64,000 nt of DNA from Ulota crispa (GCA_963920765.1 OY987245.1:9564727-9628726), one strand, 5' to 3'; counted from the first letter of the stretch, positions 43,853-57,232 are shown. Notes: generated by a model from the sequence alone, not told the origin. Made by a program: numbers and translations.

Positions 43853-46573
43853 TAGTTTTTTTAATCTCTCAAGTGAATCTTTTTGCATAATAATAAAACT
43901 TTAAATCTTGAAATATTTTCTCAAAGGCAATAATGTGTGTCAAATCAAAAGTAATATTCTTCAATTTTTGCTAAATCATATAAAGTAGTTTTTTTTTTTC
44001 AAACATGTTTGTTACTTTATTTTTGAATCATTATTTTATTTCAAGTACAAGTCTTGTAAACCCATTTACCAAAGTAAATGAATAGTGGTGAGATTTTAAG
44101 TGGGGACTCAACGCATATTTCTATTTATGTCAATCTATACCTCGTCTAGTTTTAAATCTCAGATTTAAGTTTAAAAAATATTCAAAGGAATTCATTTCAA
44201 TTTTCTTTTTATCTCCCTCCCCATCCCTTTGTATTCAATTTAAAATACAAAGTAAGAGTTAACCAATAAGGTTCATTGAAAATATCCTTTCACCTTCCAA
44301 ATATTAGGTAAGACATCGGTCACAATATACCAAACATTTTTTGTTTTTTGGTTATGTTACAGGTTGACCGGTCATAATTACCCAACGGACAGGTAAAAGG
44401 AGGCATTCTTTTATAAGGATACGAGTCCTAATCCCATTTTGCTACCGCAAAATGGTCTCAAGACTCGTCTATCATGGTGGCGTGGGATTCAAGTTGGGGA
44501 TTTTGAAAAAAAAAATAGAGAAATTTTTATTAAAGAATGAGGTTGCCCCATTTAGCATAACAGAGGTAAATTCAATGATTCAATTTAACATAGTAAAGGT
44601 AAATGCGATGTTTTCATTTAGCATAAGTAGATAAGTTGGCAACCCCATTTAGCATTTTTTTGTAGAAATTCAACTTTGATATTTTTAGTAAAATAGAAAT
44701 ATCCAATGAGGTACTTTTAAATTTAAATAACTAAAATTGAAATAAAAATAACTAATAAAATCTCCAATATTAGAGAGGGAGAGGGAGAAAATCTAACATA
44801 GAGGAGGGGGGAGGGGATTCTCTCCATTTAGCATAGCTAAATTGATTTGAAGAAGATTGAATTTCAATTTCAAAATTAATAAAGTCTCCAATGTGGTGCA
44901 ATCCGTTTCTTAAATTCAAATCCATTTGCCCCTTCATCTCTCCCTCCTCACCCCTTTGTAGTTGAATTTCAATTCCAAGTTGGAAAAAGATCCAATGGGT
45001 TTCTACAAAGGATGCCCTTCCACACCCAACACCCATGGCATTGTCCTTTCGCCTTGCCCCTTGGCCCTTGGCCAATCACTAATTATCAAACCAGACACAC
45101 AAACCAACAAACCAACAAACACAAAATACACTATGGAGAGTGGGTGTTTTTTTATAAGGATAGACGAGTCTTGATCCCATTTTGCTACCGCAAAATGGTC
45201 TCATGACTCGTCTATTGTGGTGGTGTTGGATATATCCCCATTTAGCATAGTAGAGGTAACTGTGGTGTTTCCATTTAGCATAGGTGGATGAGTTGTCCCA
45301 TTTAGCATTTTTTAGTAAAAATTTAATTTTTCCAAAATAAAGATATTAAAGTAAATTCAAATAGTTGAATTTAAATTTTTGAAATCAAGTTAAAGAATAT
45401 CCAATGAGTCACTTTAAATTTTAAATAAATTCAAACATGCCCCTCCATTTATCTCCTTGTTTTTCAATTTTGAATTTGAAATTCAAACTAAGAATTATCC
45501 AATGGGGTTTTTCATGTCAATCTATACCTCTTCTAATTTCTAATTTCAAATTTAAGTTTTAAAAACATTCAAAGGGGTGAAATTAAATTGTCTTTTCATC
45601 TCCCTCCTACCCCTTTGTATTCAATTTATATTGCAAACTAAGAGCTATCCAATAAGGTTCATTGAAAGTGTCCTTTCATCTCCCAAATTCAACTCAATGT
45701 CCCTTGGCCCTCAGCCAATCACTAATTATCAAACCAACGGACACACAAACACAAAATACAAAGGAAAAAGTGGGCATTTTTTTATAAGGATAGATATTAT
45801 AAGGATATAAGACTGATGATTTTTAAAATGGAGGGGAAAGTTTCTGAATTCTCATTTGGAATCTATTAAAATATGAGTATGTATAAAGGAAATTATTTGG
45901 AAAATTCAATAATATAAATAATGTAGAAAACATTAAAAGTAGGGAATTTTATGATTGAGTCAACCATTACCGATTACAGTTTTTTTTCTAAGAAAGTATT
46001 TTTTCTAGCTTAAGGAAAAATTTTCAAAACGACTTTAAGTTTGAAAAATAGTCTTGAAAATTTAAATATGATACTACATAAAAGACTTTCTTACAAGAGA
46101 TATTACTTTCAATAGTCTTTATAAGAGAGACCTGATCGAGGACCTGATTAGATTTACTTTTGACAGACATATGTACTTGAAAATTTCTTACATCAGAAAA
46201 AAAGCCATGATACAATTGCTATGGAATGGATCAAATTCAAAATTATAACCAACGTTCAAATCAATATTATGTAGTGCATAACATTCATAACCAACTACTG
46301 TTGTCATAATAAGAATTACTCAAGCACAATACATATACTATATTCATTAGCTTTACAGCAATTCCACTACCAAGATGAACATAACCCAAGCTTCTTCCTA
46401 GTGGTCTGGGATTTTTTTAATCTTTTTTGACAAGTGATAGCTCAAATTTAGGAGGTGCTAATTATAAGCGTCATGAGTTTGTATAGAAAATCATTTTTGT
46501 ATGATAGCAAGTATTTTTGTTAGCTTTTGAGATTTATAAAAAGTTCCTTGCATATTTACAATACAATTGTGTC
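43853..46573. repeat. Block of diverged direct repeats, no gene
   Basis: Two kinds of segment recur in the same orientation. TTTATAAGGAT, CCCATTTTGCTACCGCAAAA and TGGTCTCA occur near 44409-44475 and 45150-45215. TCAATCTATACCTC, ATTCAAAGG and CATCTCCCTCC occur near 44131-44220 and 45509-45605. The phrase CCATTTAGCATA also recurs many times. This suggests an old tandem or nested repeat family. The last ~700 bp is the 5' flank of the sulfite oxidase gene, with no clear promoter motif. Confidence 0.5.
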
Positions 46574-49500
46574 ATGGCATTTCCTCTTTTTCCTCCAAAA
46601 GCTCCACCTTCCTCTCCTAAAGAGCTCCGTTTACAAGGTCCTCTTTGGTATGACAAAGAACCATGTCGCAAAAAAGGATTAATTGTCAATTCTAAGGTAA
46701 ACCATCACACTTGTTTTGGATCAACATTCAAATAATTAATTAAATAATTCAAGATTGTAAATGATTTGAATGTGTTGATTTTTTGTTTCTTCATATAATG
46801 CCTATCACAAAAGTCATATCAAGTATCGATTGGAATAAATTTATAGTTTTTGTTCTTTGCAAATTAAAAACGATTGATGTTTCAAATTTTTGTTTAAATA
46901 GATTATTTCATCTTTTTTAACTCAAACACATAAACGCAATCCTATAATTTCTTTTGACTTATTTCCAACGACTTAGAAATTACAAAGTTATTGTACATTA
47001 CAATATGTATATTTTTTTGTAAAAATTGTTGTAGTAATGATCTCGCTTCACAACCTTTTGTAAATTTTTAAGTTTTATTTTATTTTATTTTATTATGTTT
47101 CTCAAAGTTTGTTGTTTTCTTCAGTTTGAAAATTTGGTTGTGTTTTTGCAATAGGGCTCATTAGAAAATTGTGTTTGTGTGTGTGTTTATCTTCAGGAAC
47201 CTTTTAATGCAGAATCTCCCATACAAGTACTGAGCTCATCTTATTTAACAAATGAGGACATATTTTATAAGCGGAATCATGGGCCTATTCCCATTCTACC
47301 TGATCCTGAAACGTAATATTTGTATTAATTTATAACCTTTTGCGATTACAAACAATATGTAGAATTGATTAATAACTCACAATTGTATATGTCTTCTTCT
47401 TATTTAAAACTGTGATCATGATAAAAACATTCGTTAGGCTATATGAATCTACATACAATTAAATATAGATTTGTTTATATACAATAATCTCTAAAACACA
47501 ATACTTAACTAAATCGAAACAATCCAAAGTTTTGGAAATAAGAATTTGTTTTCAATTTGAACTTTTTTGGGAGAGAAGTATGCCCAAAGATTGTGAGTTA
47601 GCTCATGTTTTGCTTTTAAGATTGGGAGATATCTTTTAGTGTTATGTTAAAAAAAAATCAAGAGGTCTCTCGATGGATGTTTTGCATAGTCTAGAACTAA
47701 ATGTAAAAACATATTTACACTTGGCAATAAAGCTGTACTTTTATTCTGCTTTCAAGAGTGCATTTAAATGACATTAAAAAAAATGGATTTTCCTCTTCTT
47801 GATTTTTGCAGATATAATTTGGTTGTTACAGGATTTATACCAAACTCTCTATTTCTCTCTCTTGAATTTTTGAAGTAAGTAACATGATTTTTTTGCTTTT
47901 TTGGATATAACCACAAAAAATCAAAAATTTGAAATATTAATGGCTTTAGAGAGGAATCACCTAAATTTTAGTAAGTTTTTGTAATTATTTGCAAGTTCAC
48001 TAATTCAATTGACGGTTTAAGTTTAATTATTATTTTTGATGATTTCCGCAGATCGTTACCCAAATATACAATAGTGGCAACATTACAAGTAAAGTTTGAG
48101 GCTTATAAATAAATACACATATATATAAATACACACATATACATATATATGTCGTATGATAATGGATTCATTGAAAATACTACAAAGTGTTCAAATATGT
48201 TTTAACCCCTAAAGTTCTTTCGTGTTGACATGGTCAAATGTCTCCAAATTGACCTCTCTGAATAAAATGATTAGTAGATCAAAATTTGAGTTTTTTTCAA
48301 TAATTTAACTGTAAGATCTATTTTGTTACTTGCTTCTGTATATACTCTCAAAAATTCAAATTTTGTGAGGGCATACTTCATTAGATTATAACACTCAAAG
48401 TAGGGGCAAAACTTTATTTGAAGCTTTTCTAAGGTGTTAATTCTTTTTTGCTCATTCAAAATGATGTCTTCCACTTTATGATTTTCTTGTGCAACTTAAT
48501 TTTTTTTGTAGAGCACAAAGTTGGTTATATGCCTCACAAATTTCATGATCACCCAATGCCTTAAAACATAATGGAAAACAATCACGGCTTTGTTAAAACT
48601 GTCATTACACTAAGAAAACTTCAGAGAAGAGTTTCTTAGAGAAATAAATCTCAATTGCAAAATCCCTAAGATGCAAACCTAGAAAATCATGTGGAGTACT
48701 TGCCAAAGTATTATTTTCTAAAAATAAAAAGTAAAATAGAAGTTATTACATAGTCAAGGAGAGTTGACTGCAAACTTTGCACATTGACCAAGCCATTGTA
48801 AAGTGCTTTTGAACACTATTTGGGCAACTACCTTCCTCAATCCCTTTGTTTTTGAATTTTTTTGAGGATGCCCGTGTTGACATCAAAATCACATTTGGTA
48901 CCATATCTCACTCAAAAATGATTCAATTCCACTTTTTTTTAGAGATGTGCAAGCTTTTCAATATGAGCACATACACCCTTATTTTCACAATCTTATCTTT
49001 TGTATTTACATAGGAAATGCTTGCCCAAATATCCCAAAAGCCCAAAGTGGGCTCCTGGGTCCATTAGGGGTTAAAATGGTTAATTTTAAAAACTAAATTA
49101 CATGTTTCAAATAAATTGGGTGTTTTTGAATAAGGAATACTCATGCAAGGACTCTGTAGTGTGCAGGAAATCGAAGGACAGAAATGAGTAGAAAGAGGAG
49201 AGTCAAGGGGGTTGGCTGGGGGGCTGGAGCCATTGGCACAGGTGATTCTGATTTCATACCCCTTTTTGGAAAGAAAGAAGATATACATTTATTTGAAATT
49301 TCTTCGTGTATGAAAAAGTTGGGTTTTATTCTAGGTAAGTGAATGTCAAATTTCTAAGTCTTTCATTTTGATAGATTGCATGTTATAATGTATGTATATG
49401 TATGTATATATGTGTGTATGTAAAGTTTCGTTTTTTGAGCTTTTGAAGGTTGTTATTCATTTTATACTTGCTTGATTTATAAAAGAAGGATATAAAAAAA

Positions 49501-51046
49501 TTTGTAAAAATTAATCTTACATGAGGGAGTGGGGCTTGAAAATTTCCTTGATTTGCTAAGGGAGGCCATAGATAAACGGATAGATAATAGATAAATGGAT
49601 AGATAAATCTATTTTCCTCCATCCCATTATGATTGTCAACATTTGAGTCCAGCTTTTTTTTTCATTGGTTTTTAGTAGGTTGTATGGAATCTTTCTTGCA
49701 TCCAATTCAAATATACAAAATGGGAAAAATTGTCATTAATTCTTGTAGTATAAAATTTTGGATTCACATGATTTTTTTTTTGTTTTTCCAACATATTCAA
49801 TGAAAGTAGTCCAAAAATGTTGCAATCACAAAACAATAATAGATCATTTTGAGATGGAGGGAATATTCTATACTTATGTTTTGACTTGAAACAACATCAT
49901 CATTTGACAAGAGCCTTGGAAGTAAAATTTCCAGGCATGTTTGAAGTTGCATGCTTCATTTGAAAATACAAAATCATTTTTATTTTGAATTGCCCTCATA
50001 CTTGTGAACCTAATAACCAAAATTGCAAATTGATGTCAGGATGAATAATTTCACTGTTGTTTGCAAAAAGGACACATTAGTATATTTTCTCCAAATAATG
50101 ATTACACAAACTAAGGGCCTCACGCAAGGACAATTTCATGTTTGCTACATTGGTTATTTGGATTGGATTTGACCCTTGTTCCCAATGACTTAGACGTGGG
50201 AATGCCCTTGCACATGAGGCCCTTATACTACACTTTTGCCATCTTGTAAACTCAGTTTTGCTGTGACAAAATTAATTGGAATTTTGTTGGTGTGGTTAGA
50301 ATGATTAAAAACCTACTGTTTTAATTAATAACTTCCTTTTTGCTTTCCCACGAAAACAGCTGCATGGGGAGGACCTAAACTTGCGGACGTACTTAAACTT
50401 GCTGGAGTGGAGAATTATTCTGATATTTCAACTTTGAAAGGAAGGCATGTTGAATTTGTTAGTTGCGACTCTTGTAAGGTACTACTCTTTAAATACTAAA
50501 TTATAGGTAGATTTGAGTTTTAACAAATAATAATAAAAACAATGATAATAACAATCATCTTAAGCTTTAATAACAATTATTGCGAACTTAGTTTACCATC
50601 ATTTTTCTATATCAAAATCAACTACAAAGTCTATTACTATTGGGACATCGTTTAGGAAGAACCTTTTTAGCTTCAACAACCAAAATCTAGCATTTCTTAT
50701 TTTCTATCCATGTTTCACTATGTTCCACCAACTATGTATGTCCTGTGCTTATACTATAATATGCTATGATCATTCTCTTTGTAGAAAAATATTGGTTTAT
50801 TTTAGTCAATATTTTTGAAAGCTTAATTAGTTTTTTTTTTGCAGCTTCAACTAGTTGCCCAACACATTAGATGTCAATTCTCCCCGCACATTGCTTTGAG
50901 ACAGTTACATAATGTTTGTGTTCTTTACAGTATGCTTCTAAAAAGATACTCAATTGGTCTTGCTTATAATCATTTGTTCACTATTGAACAATTAGTGGTG
51001 TTGAGTTGTTTTAAATTGTATGGAATTGAACTTTGTAAGTCACAAA

Positions 51047-51119
<73 letters not shown>

Positions 51120-54100
51120 GCCTTTAAAATTTCCTAATACATTATATTTATTTATACATTTTATTGGGTAATAGGAAGAGGATGAGGGACCGTACAAAGC
51201 TTCAATACCCATGTTACATGCAACAACTCCCGAATCCGATGTTTTATTGGCTTATGAAATGAATGGAAAGGTGCAATTTTTTTTTTTTTTACATTGTTTT
51301 TTATACAACTTTAATATTTATTTCTTCTTCTTTCCTTGCTTGTCACTTAACTTGTGAACTTTTTATTAATTTTGGAGCTTTTGTAGGTGCTGAGTAGAGA
51401 CCATGGATATCCTCTAAGAGTTATAGTTCCAGGGGTTGTTGGAGCTCGCTCTGTAAAATGGATTGAGACAATTATCATCTCTAGATTTGAATGCCAAGTA
51501 TGCACAAATATGCGTATATACGTTTGTTAATATGATTTTAATAACTTTTTGTAAGAACTTTTTTGTGAGTTGGCCATTCCAAATCAAAGCTTGAAAATAC
51601 ACAGGTTTATTTCAATTTAGTAAGAGATTTTGAATAGCGAGAGGAATCCCTGCTTTAATTTAGCGTGAATTTGCCTAATTAGCATAAGAATGTGGCATGC
51701 ATCCCATCCTTAATCTTCGGCTGAGGGATTTTTTTGCCCACAACCTTCTGTAACTTGTAAAGTAGCAATTTGGTGGCGGGCCCTTTAAATTACAATATTC
51801 TTTACACACTCTCTAGTGGAACTACATATTTGCAAAATCTCCTTGGAATTTTGGCAACTATAAGGAAGGTAGTTCAAATTGTGTCCCCTCTCACATAAAG
51901 TGTTCCATAGGTAGCTCAGGAATGGATAGGAGGTGGTTCTTGAATGAATCCTCCTTAGTCATAAAAGAAAAGGTGTATTCTATTACAAGAGCCAATCACA
52001 CTCCTTGATTTCACCTCATCTAAGGGCAATTTTACACTTGCGAGACAGGCCATCTGCCTACATTAGAGGCCACTAATCTTGCCTTCTGATTGGACAAAAA
52101 GCTGAAATTAGCCCCAAGGCCCTTACACCTACTAACAAGGTCAATTTGGTGGAATGAATTTTTTTATTCACAAAGACAAGATCTGATATGGCCCGAGCTC
52201 TCTGAAATGGGTGCACCAAAAATGGGAGGCCAATTATTGGCCTTGGGGCCAATGTCAAGTTTCTTTAAAAAAATATCTTTTTTCATAAAATATTAAATTT
52301 TTTCCAACAGAATCGGTTATATCNNNNNNNNNNNNNNNNNNNNNNNNNNNNNNNNNNNNNNNNNNNNNNNNNNNNNNNNNNNNNNNNNNNNNNNNNNNNN
52401 NNNNNNNNNNNNNNNNNNNNNNNNNNNNNNNNNNNNNNNNNNNNNNNNNNNNNNNNNNNNNNNNNNNNNNNNNNNNNNNNNNNNNNNNNNNNNNNNNNNN
52501 NNNNNNNNNNNNNNNNNNNNNNNAAATGAGTTTACTAATTACTTGTGTAGGCTTGTATATTTTCTATTCCCTCCATCCCAATATAATGCTCCAAATTAGG
52601 CATAGTTATTGTCCCACTAAAAAGCTCCTTTTTGCTAATTTCAATTGCTTAAAAAGCATTTGTCATGTCCAATGATCTCATGGGGGTAAGTTAAGCAATT
52701 ACATAGCATTCCTCTCCTAACAAGCTTGGCCTTGCCCATATGAGGTACCATTGTTGCTACTAATCTTTAAATCATCAATCTTGAGGAGCTACCAACATGT
52801 ACAAATATGGTACTTTTTGCATGGAATCTAGGTGTCAATAGTAACATAAAAATTGGAGATTTTCAAACATTTGGTAGGTGGTATATTGATTCTAGAATGC
52901 ATTTGTCACTAGCATAATGACTAAAAGTACAGCTAATCCCTCATGGAGAAGTTTTTTGGAGCTTTATAATAGGACAGAAGGAGTATCTATTTGCAAACCT
53001 TTTTTTTCCTTCTACGCTTTTTCAACCTTGCATATGTTGATATTTTGATTTCTTTTTCTATGATCTTTTATGCAAGGTACTCTTGATGATCCATAACTCA
53101 TAGTATATATTTTGCTAGATACTATCTGCATAAAACTTGATTTATGGAAGAACGAATCAATATGCAAAAATATTATAGATGCTTTGTGGTTGATAAAAAG
53201 AAAATAATAAAGGCAATTGGTATAATATACCTTGACAAGGTAAACAAAGAACTTAAGAGTTTGTTTCAAACTTCATGTTTAGGGTTCATGCACATTTTGG
53301 CAATGTCCCCCTTTGTCCAACTCTATTTTTTGGTATCTATCATCATGTCATTGTTTCAAAATCAAAAATCAAAAAATCAAAAAATAAAATAATTAAAAAA
53401 ATTTGTGGCCTATTCTCACTTTACATTGCAACAAGAAGCCACTATCTCCAAATGCTAGCTTTTTGAAAACAAGCCATGGCCCATAAGAGATTTTTGTCAC
53501 AACTTCTAACCTCTAGTGTAAAGATGGCTTAACTTTATTGAATCGGCCCGACTCCTTGGCCTCAAGGCCTTTACATATGAGACAATTGGCCGCCACTATA
53601 ATCTTATTTTAATTAGTAGTGGAGGCCAACTTAAGCAAAATGTGGGCTGAAATTTGAGGCAATCGGCCCGTAGCCAAATTGGCCCGGCCCCCATATGTAA
53701 AGCGACCCTAATATAAGTTGCAGGGGAACGGTTTATGGGAGACCTAGAATCACAAATAGGTGCCTACTATAGAAATTTTTTGAAAATTCATCAACAATCC
53801 AACAATACTTGAAAAAATATGAAATTTTTTGTGTTACATTTGACATCCATTTCTTTCTTGTTTGAAAATCAGACAAAAATATTCTTGTCTAAAAAGCCCA
53901 TGAAAAGGCACATTGACCCTAAAAGAAATCGCTTTTAGTGCAATTTACCTAAATTGCACTCTTTAGGATTATGTTAGGATACTACAATCCACAAACATAC
54001 TAAATTAACCTAATGTGATGTTAGTTTGCTTTGGTAACGAGCCTTACAAATTTACTTATTTTCTTGAATTAGTGCAAGTTAGCAGTATTAATTTAAGGTG

Positions 54101-54356
54101 CTAAAAATTTGAAGTAAGTTGTGTGTTCCTCATAAAATTGCATGACTCACTTAGTGCTAGGGCTTGGGGTTCTCATTTGAATTAGGGATTTTTCCAACTA
54201 AAAGACTACAAGATGTTTCCACCTTACGTTGATTGGCACAATGTTAAATGGAAATCAAGACGCCCATTGATGGACTTCCCTATTCAAGTGAACTTTTAAT
54301 CCCACTTTCTGACAGAATATTGAATGCACTATTTTATTTTATTTTATTTTATTTTA

Positions 54357-54426
<70 letters not shown>

Positions 54427-55005
54427 TGTATGTGTGTGTTTTATTCAAAATTAAGCTTTTTTTATCAACTTAATTCTATTACTTATTGATATAATCTGTT
54501 GTTTCATGAATCAAAAACCTTCCTTGGTGTATGTGCAGAGCGTCATTTGTGAACCAAAAGACAGTGTTGTGGTAAAATCGGGAGATATGGTAAGTGATCC
54601 ACATTTACCCAAATTTGTACTTGTTCTAGAGTTTTTAGATTTTTCATTTAATTATGGACCATGCAAAAGATCACGTTATCTCTTAGTATTTAAGCAAAAC
54701 GTGAGAAACCTCTCATTGATTTTCACATTTATCCAAAAGAAAATGGTTTTTGTGGTTTACAATGGTTCTTAATTAAATAAAAAGACATGGCAGCAAAGAA
54801 GTTAAATTAAAAATACATAGTTTAACGGTGTAATTTAGAATGTTAGAACATGTTTTTTGACAAGCTCATAAGAAATAAGACATTTGGACATTTAAATCAA
54901 AGCGAGGCATTTTAATTAGCTTCTACTTAGACATATTCAAATATTATTAGCCCTTATTTGTTTTAATTTAAGTTAGACCTATACACAAACTCATGAATTT
55001 TAAGA

Positions 55006-55059
<54 letters not shown>

Positions 55060-57102
55060 GCTCAATGCTTTAATCATTAGTTTTCTCCATGTCAAATTTA
55101 ACTATTTATGGACTATTCAAAGTTTATAAATAACAATTCATAAGTTATTTATTTGTAAAACACCAATAGATGCTTGTAAAATATAGAGATCTCTATATGC
55201 TCAACAACACAAAAAGTTCATAATTACATGAATTATCTATAAGTAGTTAAATACGTTATCTTCACCTCCTTGGTTGAAGTAATAAATGTGAATCGTTTTC
55301 ATGCTTGTTAGAATAAAATTAGTGAAGTCATCTTGAAGTGAAAATACTAGATATGGCATATAATGGTTGCTTTATACAAAGTTGTTTTTTTAACATTAAA
55401 ATCGAGAGAAATGTTTTCACTAATTTCAATGAACAATATTAAATATGGATTAGGATGAATTTAAAAATGTGTATAGTTTGTAGGTGGATCTCTATGGTTA
55501 TGCCATAGCCGGAGGTGGACGAGGCATTGAGCGCATAGAGATTTCAATAACCAATGGAAAATCTTGGTTGGAAGCCCTCCCTTTGCCTAAATTACAAATT
55601 GATGTGGTGAAAAGTGATGCTCATCATCCTCAATGGGCTTGGACTTTATGGGAACTCAAGTTTGTTGAAGTTGAGACTCCATGCACAGTCCTTGTTAAAG
55701 CGGTGTGTGATTCTATACTATTTTGAAGTTGATACTAGATATTATTTTTTTTCTCCAAAAATGTCTACTTTTAATATGTATATATAGGAAATTGCTAAAG
55801 CAACACCCTCATGTTGTTAATGCAACATCTTAGTGTGGGCACATGACTTTCATGAACAACGTTAGTATATCGTGCACATCAATATTCACCCTTTTAGCCA
55901 AAAGAGCACAAAGGATGAAAGGACAATAGAACATTAGAAACATGCATTATTTGCATGGTTTGCCAAAACAAAATTTGATAAGAATCACATAAGCAATAAG
56001 CTATGGCTTGCCTCGCATCAACTTTCAAAACAAACACCCTTGGAGTACCTTCCTTGACAATGTGACCTTTCTATTGGTTTCAAAGAGTGGGAGCTAATTC
56101 ACATTAATAACATGGAAGTGTCACTTTAGCAATTCCCATATATGTATATACATATAGGCTATGAACCAAATTCAAAGAAACAAAACATGAGCATAAGCTC
56201 AACAATAGTGTTGAAAAAGGTAGAAATAGGTTTTTGAACTAGCTTGGCTTGGCACGGCCACCACTTTCAAAATAATTCATCTTTGTATTAATGTACACAT
56301 GCTTGTAATACTGGGTCATTGATAATGCAGTTTAGCAATAGCCAAACACGGATCTGTCCTTTTTCTATTTAGATTTATTTCATTATCCATGATTTATTTT
56401 CCCAAAACTAAGAACAACTTTCAATATTAAATTTCAAATATTAACTTCAAAAAACAGCATTTTGTTACTCTACCAACAAATTTATGAATTCTTGAGCTGT
56501 AGGGTTTTTGTGCATCTAATCAAATGTTCATAAGTGTCTTTTTAACATTTGTAATTGGTACCGTTGCCAAAAACAACGAACAAAGTTTGGACCAACCTTT
56601 GAAATAAAGTGTTAGTATGACTAAATGACTTATTAGCATAATCATTGTATAGCTTTCATATATTTATTGTTTGTTTTGAAGGACTTTGAATCATGTCTAA
56701 CCACCCATTTTGTTTTTATTGTTTGAAGATCCAGGGGGGGATGTTCAGCTTTATTTTTTATTTTTATCGTTTTAAAGACATGGAGGGATGTATAACTTTT
56801 ATTTTTCATCGTTTTGAAAGATATGGGTTTCATGTTGATCAAGTGATGTTTTTGTTAACGTATTGAAAAAAGGTATGAAATTTTTGGATGAATGGAAAAA
56901 TGAAGTCTTACTAATATTAAAGAAGCCATTACTGAGTTTATTTTTCATGAACTTGGTTTTTTTTCAGACTGATAGTGCTGGAAATGCCCAGCCTGCAGAC
57001 GTGGATGAAATTTGGAATCTAAGGGGGGTCTTGAATAATTCTTGGCACTCTATAAGAATCAATGCACCATGTCCACCGGAAGACGACCCGTACGACCCCT
57101 AA
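46574..57102 (+). CDS. SOX: Sulfite oxidase, molybdenum cofactor type, 12 exons
   Basis: Exons: 46574-46696, 47197-47312, 47812-47874, 48052-48088, 49160-49241, 50360-50478, 51175-51270, 51387-51497, 54186-54287, 54539-54589, 55484-55702 and 56968-57102. All are GT/AG and in phase; total 417 residues (Arabidopsis enzyme about 393). It would oxidise sulfite to sulfate with a Mo-molybdopterin centre and, as in plant enzymes, no heme domain. Seen: [30 protein letters not shown], then the exon-5 [20 protein letters not shown] with the Mo-ligand cysteine as its first residue, [54 protein letters not shown], the dimerisation domain [18 protein letters not shown], and [20 protein letters not shown]. 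The upstream frame is open to 46517, but 46574 gives the usual plant start region. The C-terminus (YDP) lacks a peroxisomal PTS1. Introns are long and transposon-filled. Confidence 0.95.
48202..49074. mobile_element. TTAA-flanked piggyBac-like element in sulfite oxidase intron 4
   Basis: It opens TTAACCCCTAAAGTTCTTTC and closes GGGTCCATTAGGGGTTAA. It makes up 873 of the 1071 bases between exons 4 and 5 and ends 85 bp before the exon encoding the active-site cysteine. Confidence 0.8.
50112..50226. mobile_element. Short MITE with AAGGGCCTCA ends in intron 5
   Basis: It starts TAAGGGCCTCACGCAAGGAC and ends CCTTGCACATGAGGCCCTTA. It is Tourist-like in its ends, but the target duplication is not clear. 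A related element lies at 57138-57232. Confidence 0.6.
51048..51108. repeat. (AT)n microsatellite, about 30 units, in intron 6
   Basis: Uninterrupted AT dinucleotides. Frames reading Ile-Tyr repeats here are artefacts. Confidence 0.95.
52024..53708. mobile_element. PIF/Harbinger-like element, copy 3, in sulfite oxidase intron 8
   Basis: It starts GGGCAATTTTACACTTGCG, ends CCCCATATGTAAAGCGACCC, and is flanked by TAA (52021-52023, 53709-53711). It is inverted relative to copy 1 and nearly identical to 34400-35510 over about 1.1 kb. It keeps the unoccupied TTAA near 53633 (GGCCAACTTAAGCAAAATGT). It contains the sequence gap. Confidence 0.85.
52324..52523. other. Assembly gap, 200 N
   Basis: Exactly 200 undetermined bases, probably a placeholder size. 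The sequences on either side match the two flanks of the minisatellite in copy 1. Confidence 0.98.
53709..53940. repeat. Right half of the dispersed repeat split by Harbinger copy 3
   Basis: Together with about 51890-52020 it matches the reverse complement of 3955-4320. It lies in sulfite oxidase intron 8. Confidence 0.6.
54359..54431. repeat. (TA)n followed by (TATG)n microsatellite in intron 9
   Basis: About 20 TA units, then about 8-9 TATG units. Confidence 0.95.
55009..55053. repeat. 45-base poly-T run in intron 10
   Basis: An uninterrupted T homopolymer. Its exact length should be treated as uncertain because homopolymers are error-prone. Confidence 0.95.
55786..56137. mobile_element. 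MITE with GGAATTGCTAAAG ends in intron 11
   Basis: It starts AGGAAATTGCTAAAGCAACA and ends GTGTCACTTTAGCAATTCCC. GGGAATTGCTAAAG-type ends are familiar from plant MITEs. The flanks are AT-rich (TATATA), so the duplication is unclear. Confidence 0.6.
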
Positions 57103-57137
57103 CCTATGCATCTTTGGAGGTTGATTATATGTAGGTT

Positions 57138-57232
57138 AAGGGCATCACATAAGGGCATTCTCACGTTTGAGTCAGCGCAGAGCCCAAATAATCAATGGCA
57201 CAAACATGAAATTGCCCATGTGTGAGTCCCTT
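57138..57232. mobile_element. Short MITE related to 50112-50226
   Basis: It starts AAGGGCATCACATAAGGGCA and ends CATGTGTGAGTCCCTT. It lies just after the sulfite oxidase stop and before the possible alternative exon. Confidence 0.5.

Noticed and set aside
48089-50359. Sulfite oxidase apparently lacking its catalytic cysteine
   Set aside because: A short exon at 49160-49241 with correct phase supplies CAGNRR.
50970-51212. Ile-Tyr repeat frames on both strands
   Set aside because: They are read from the (AT)n microsatellite in a sulfite oxidase intron.
53012-53466. Frames identical to those at 34554-35008 on the other strand, which look like conserved proteins
   Set aside because: The identity is explained by Harbinger copies 1 and 3; the frames are short, lack domains and are not kept in copy 2.
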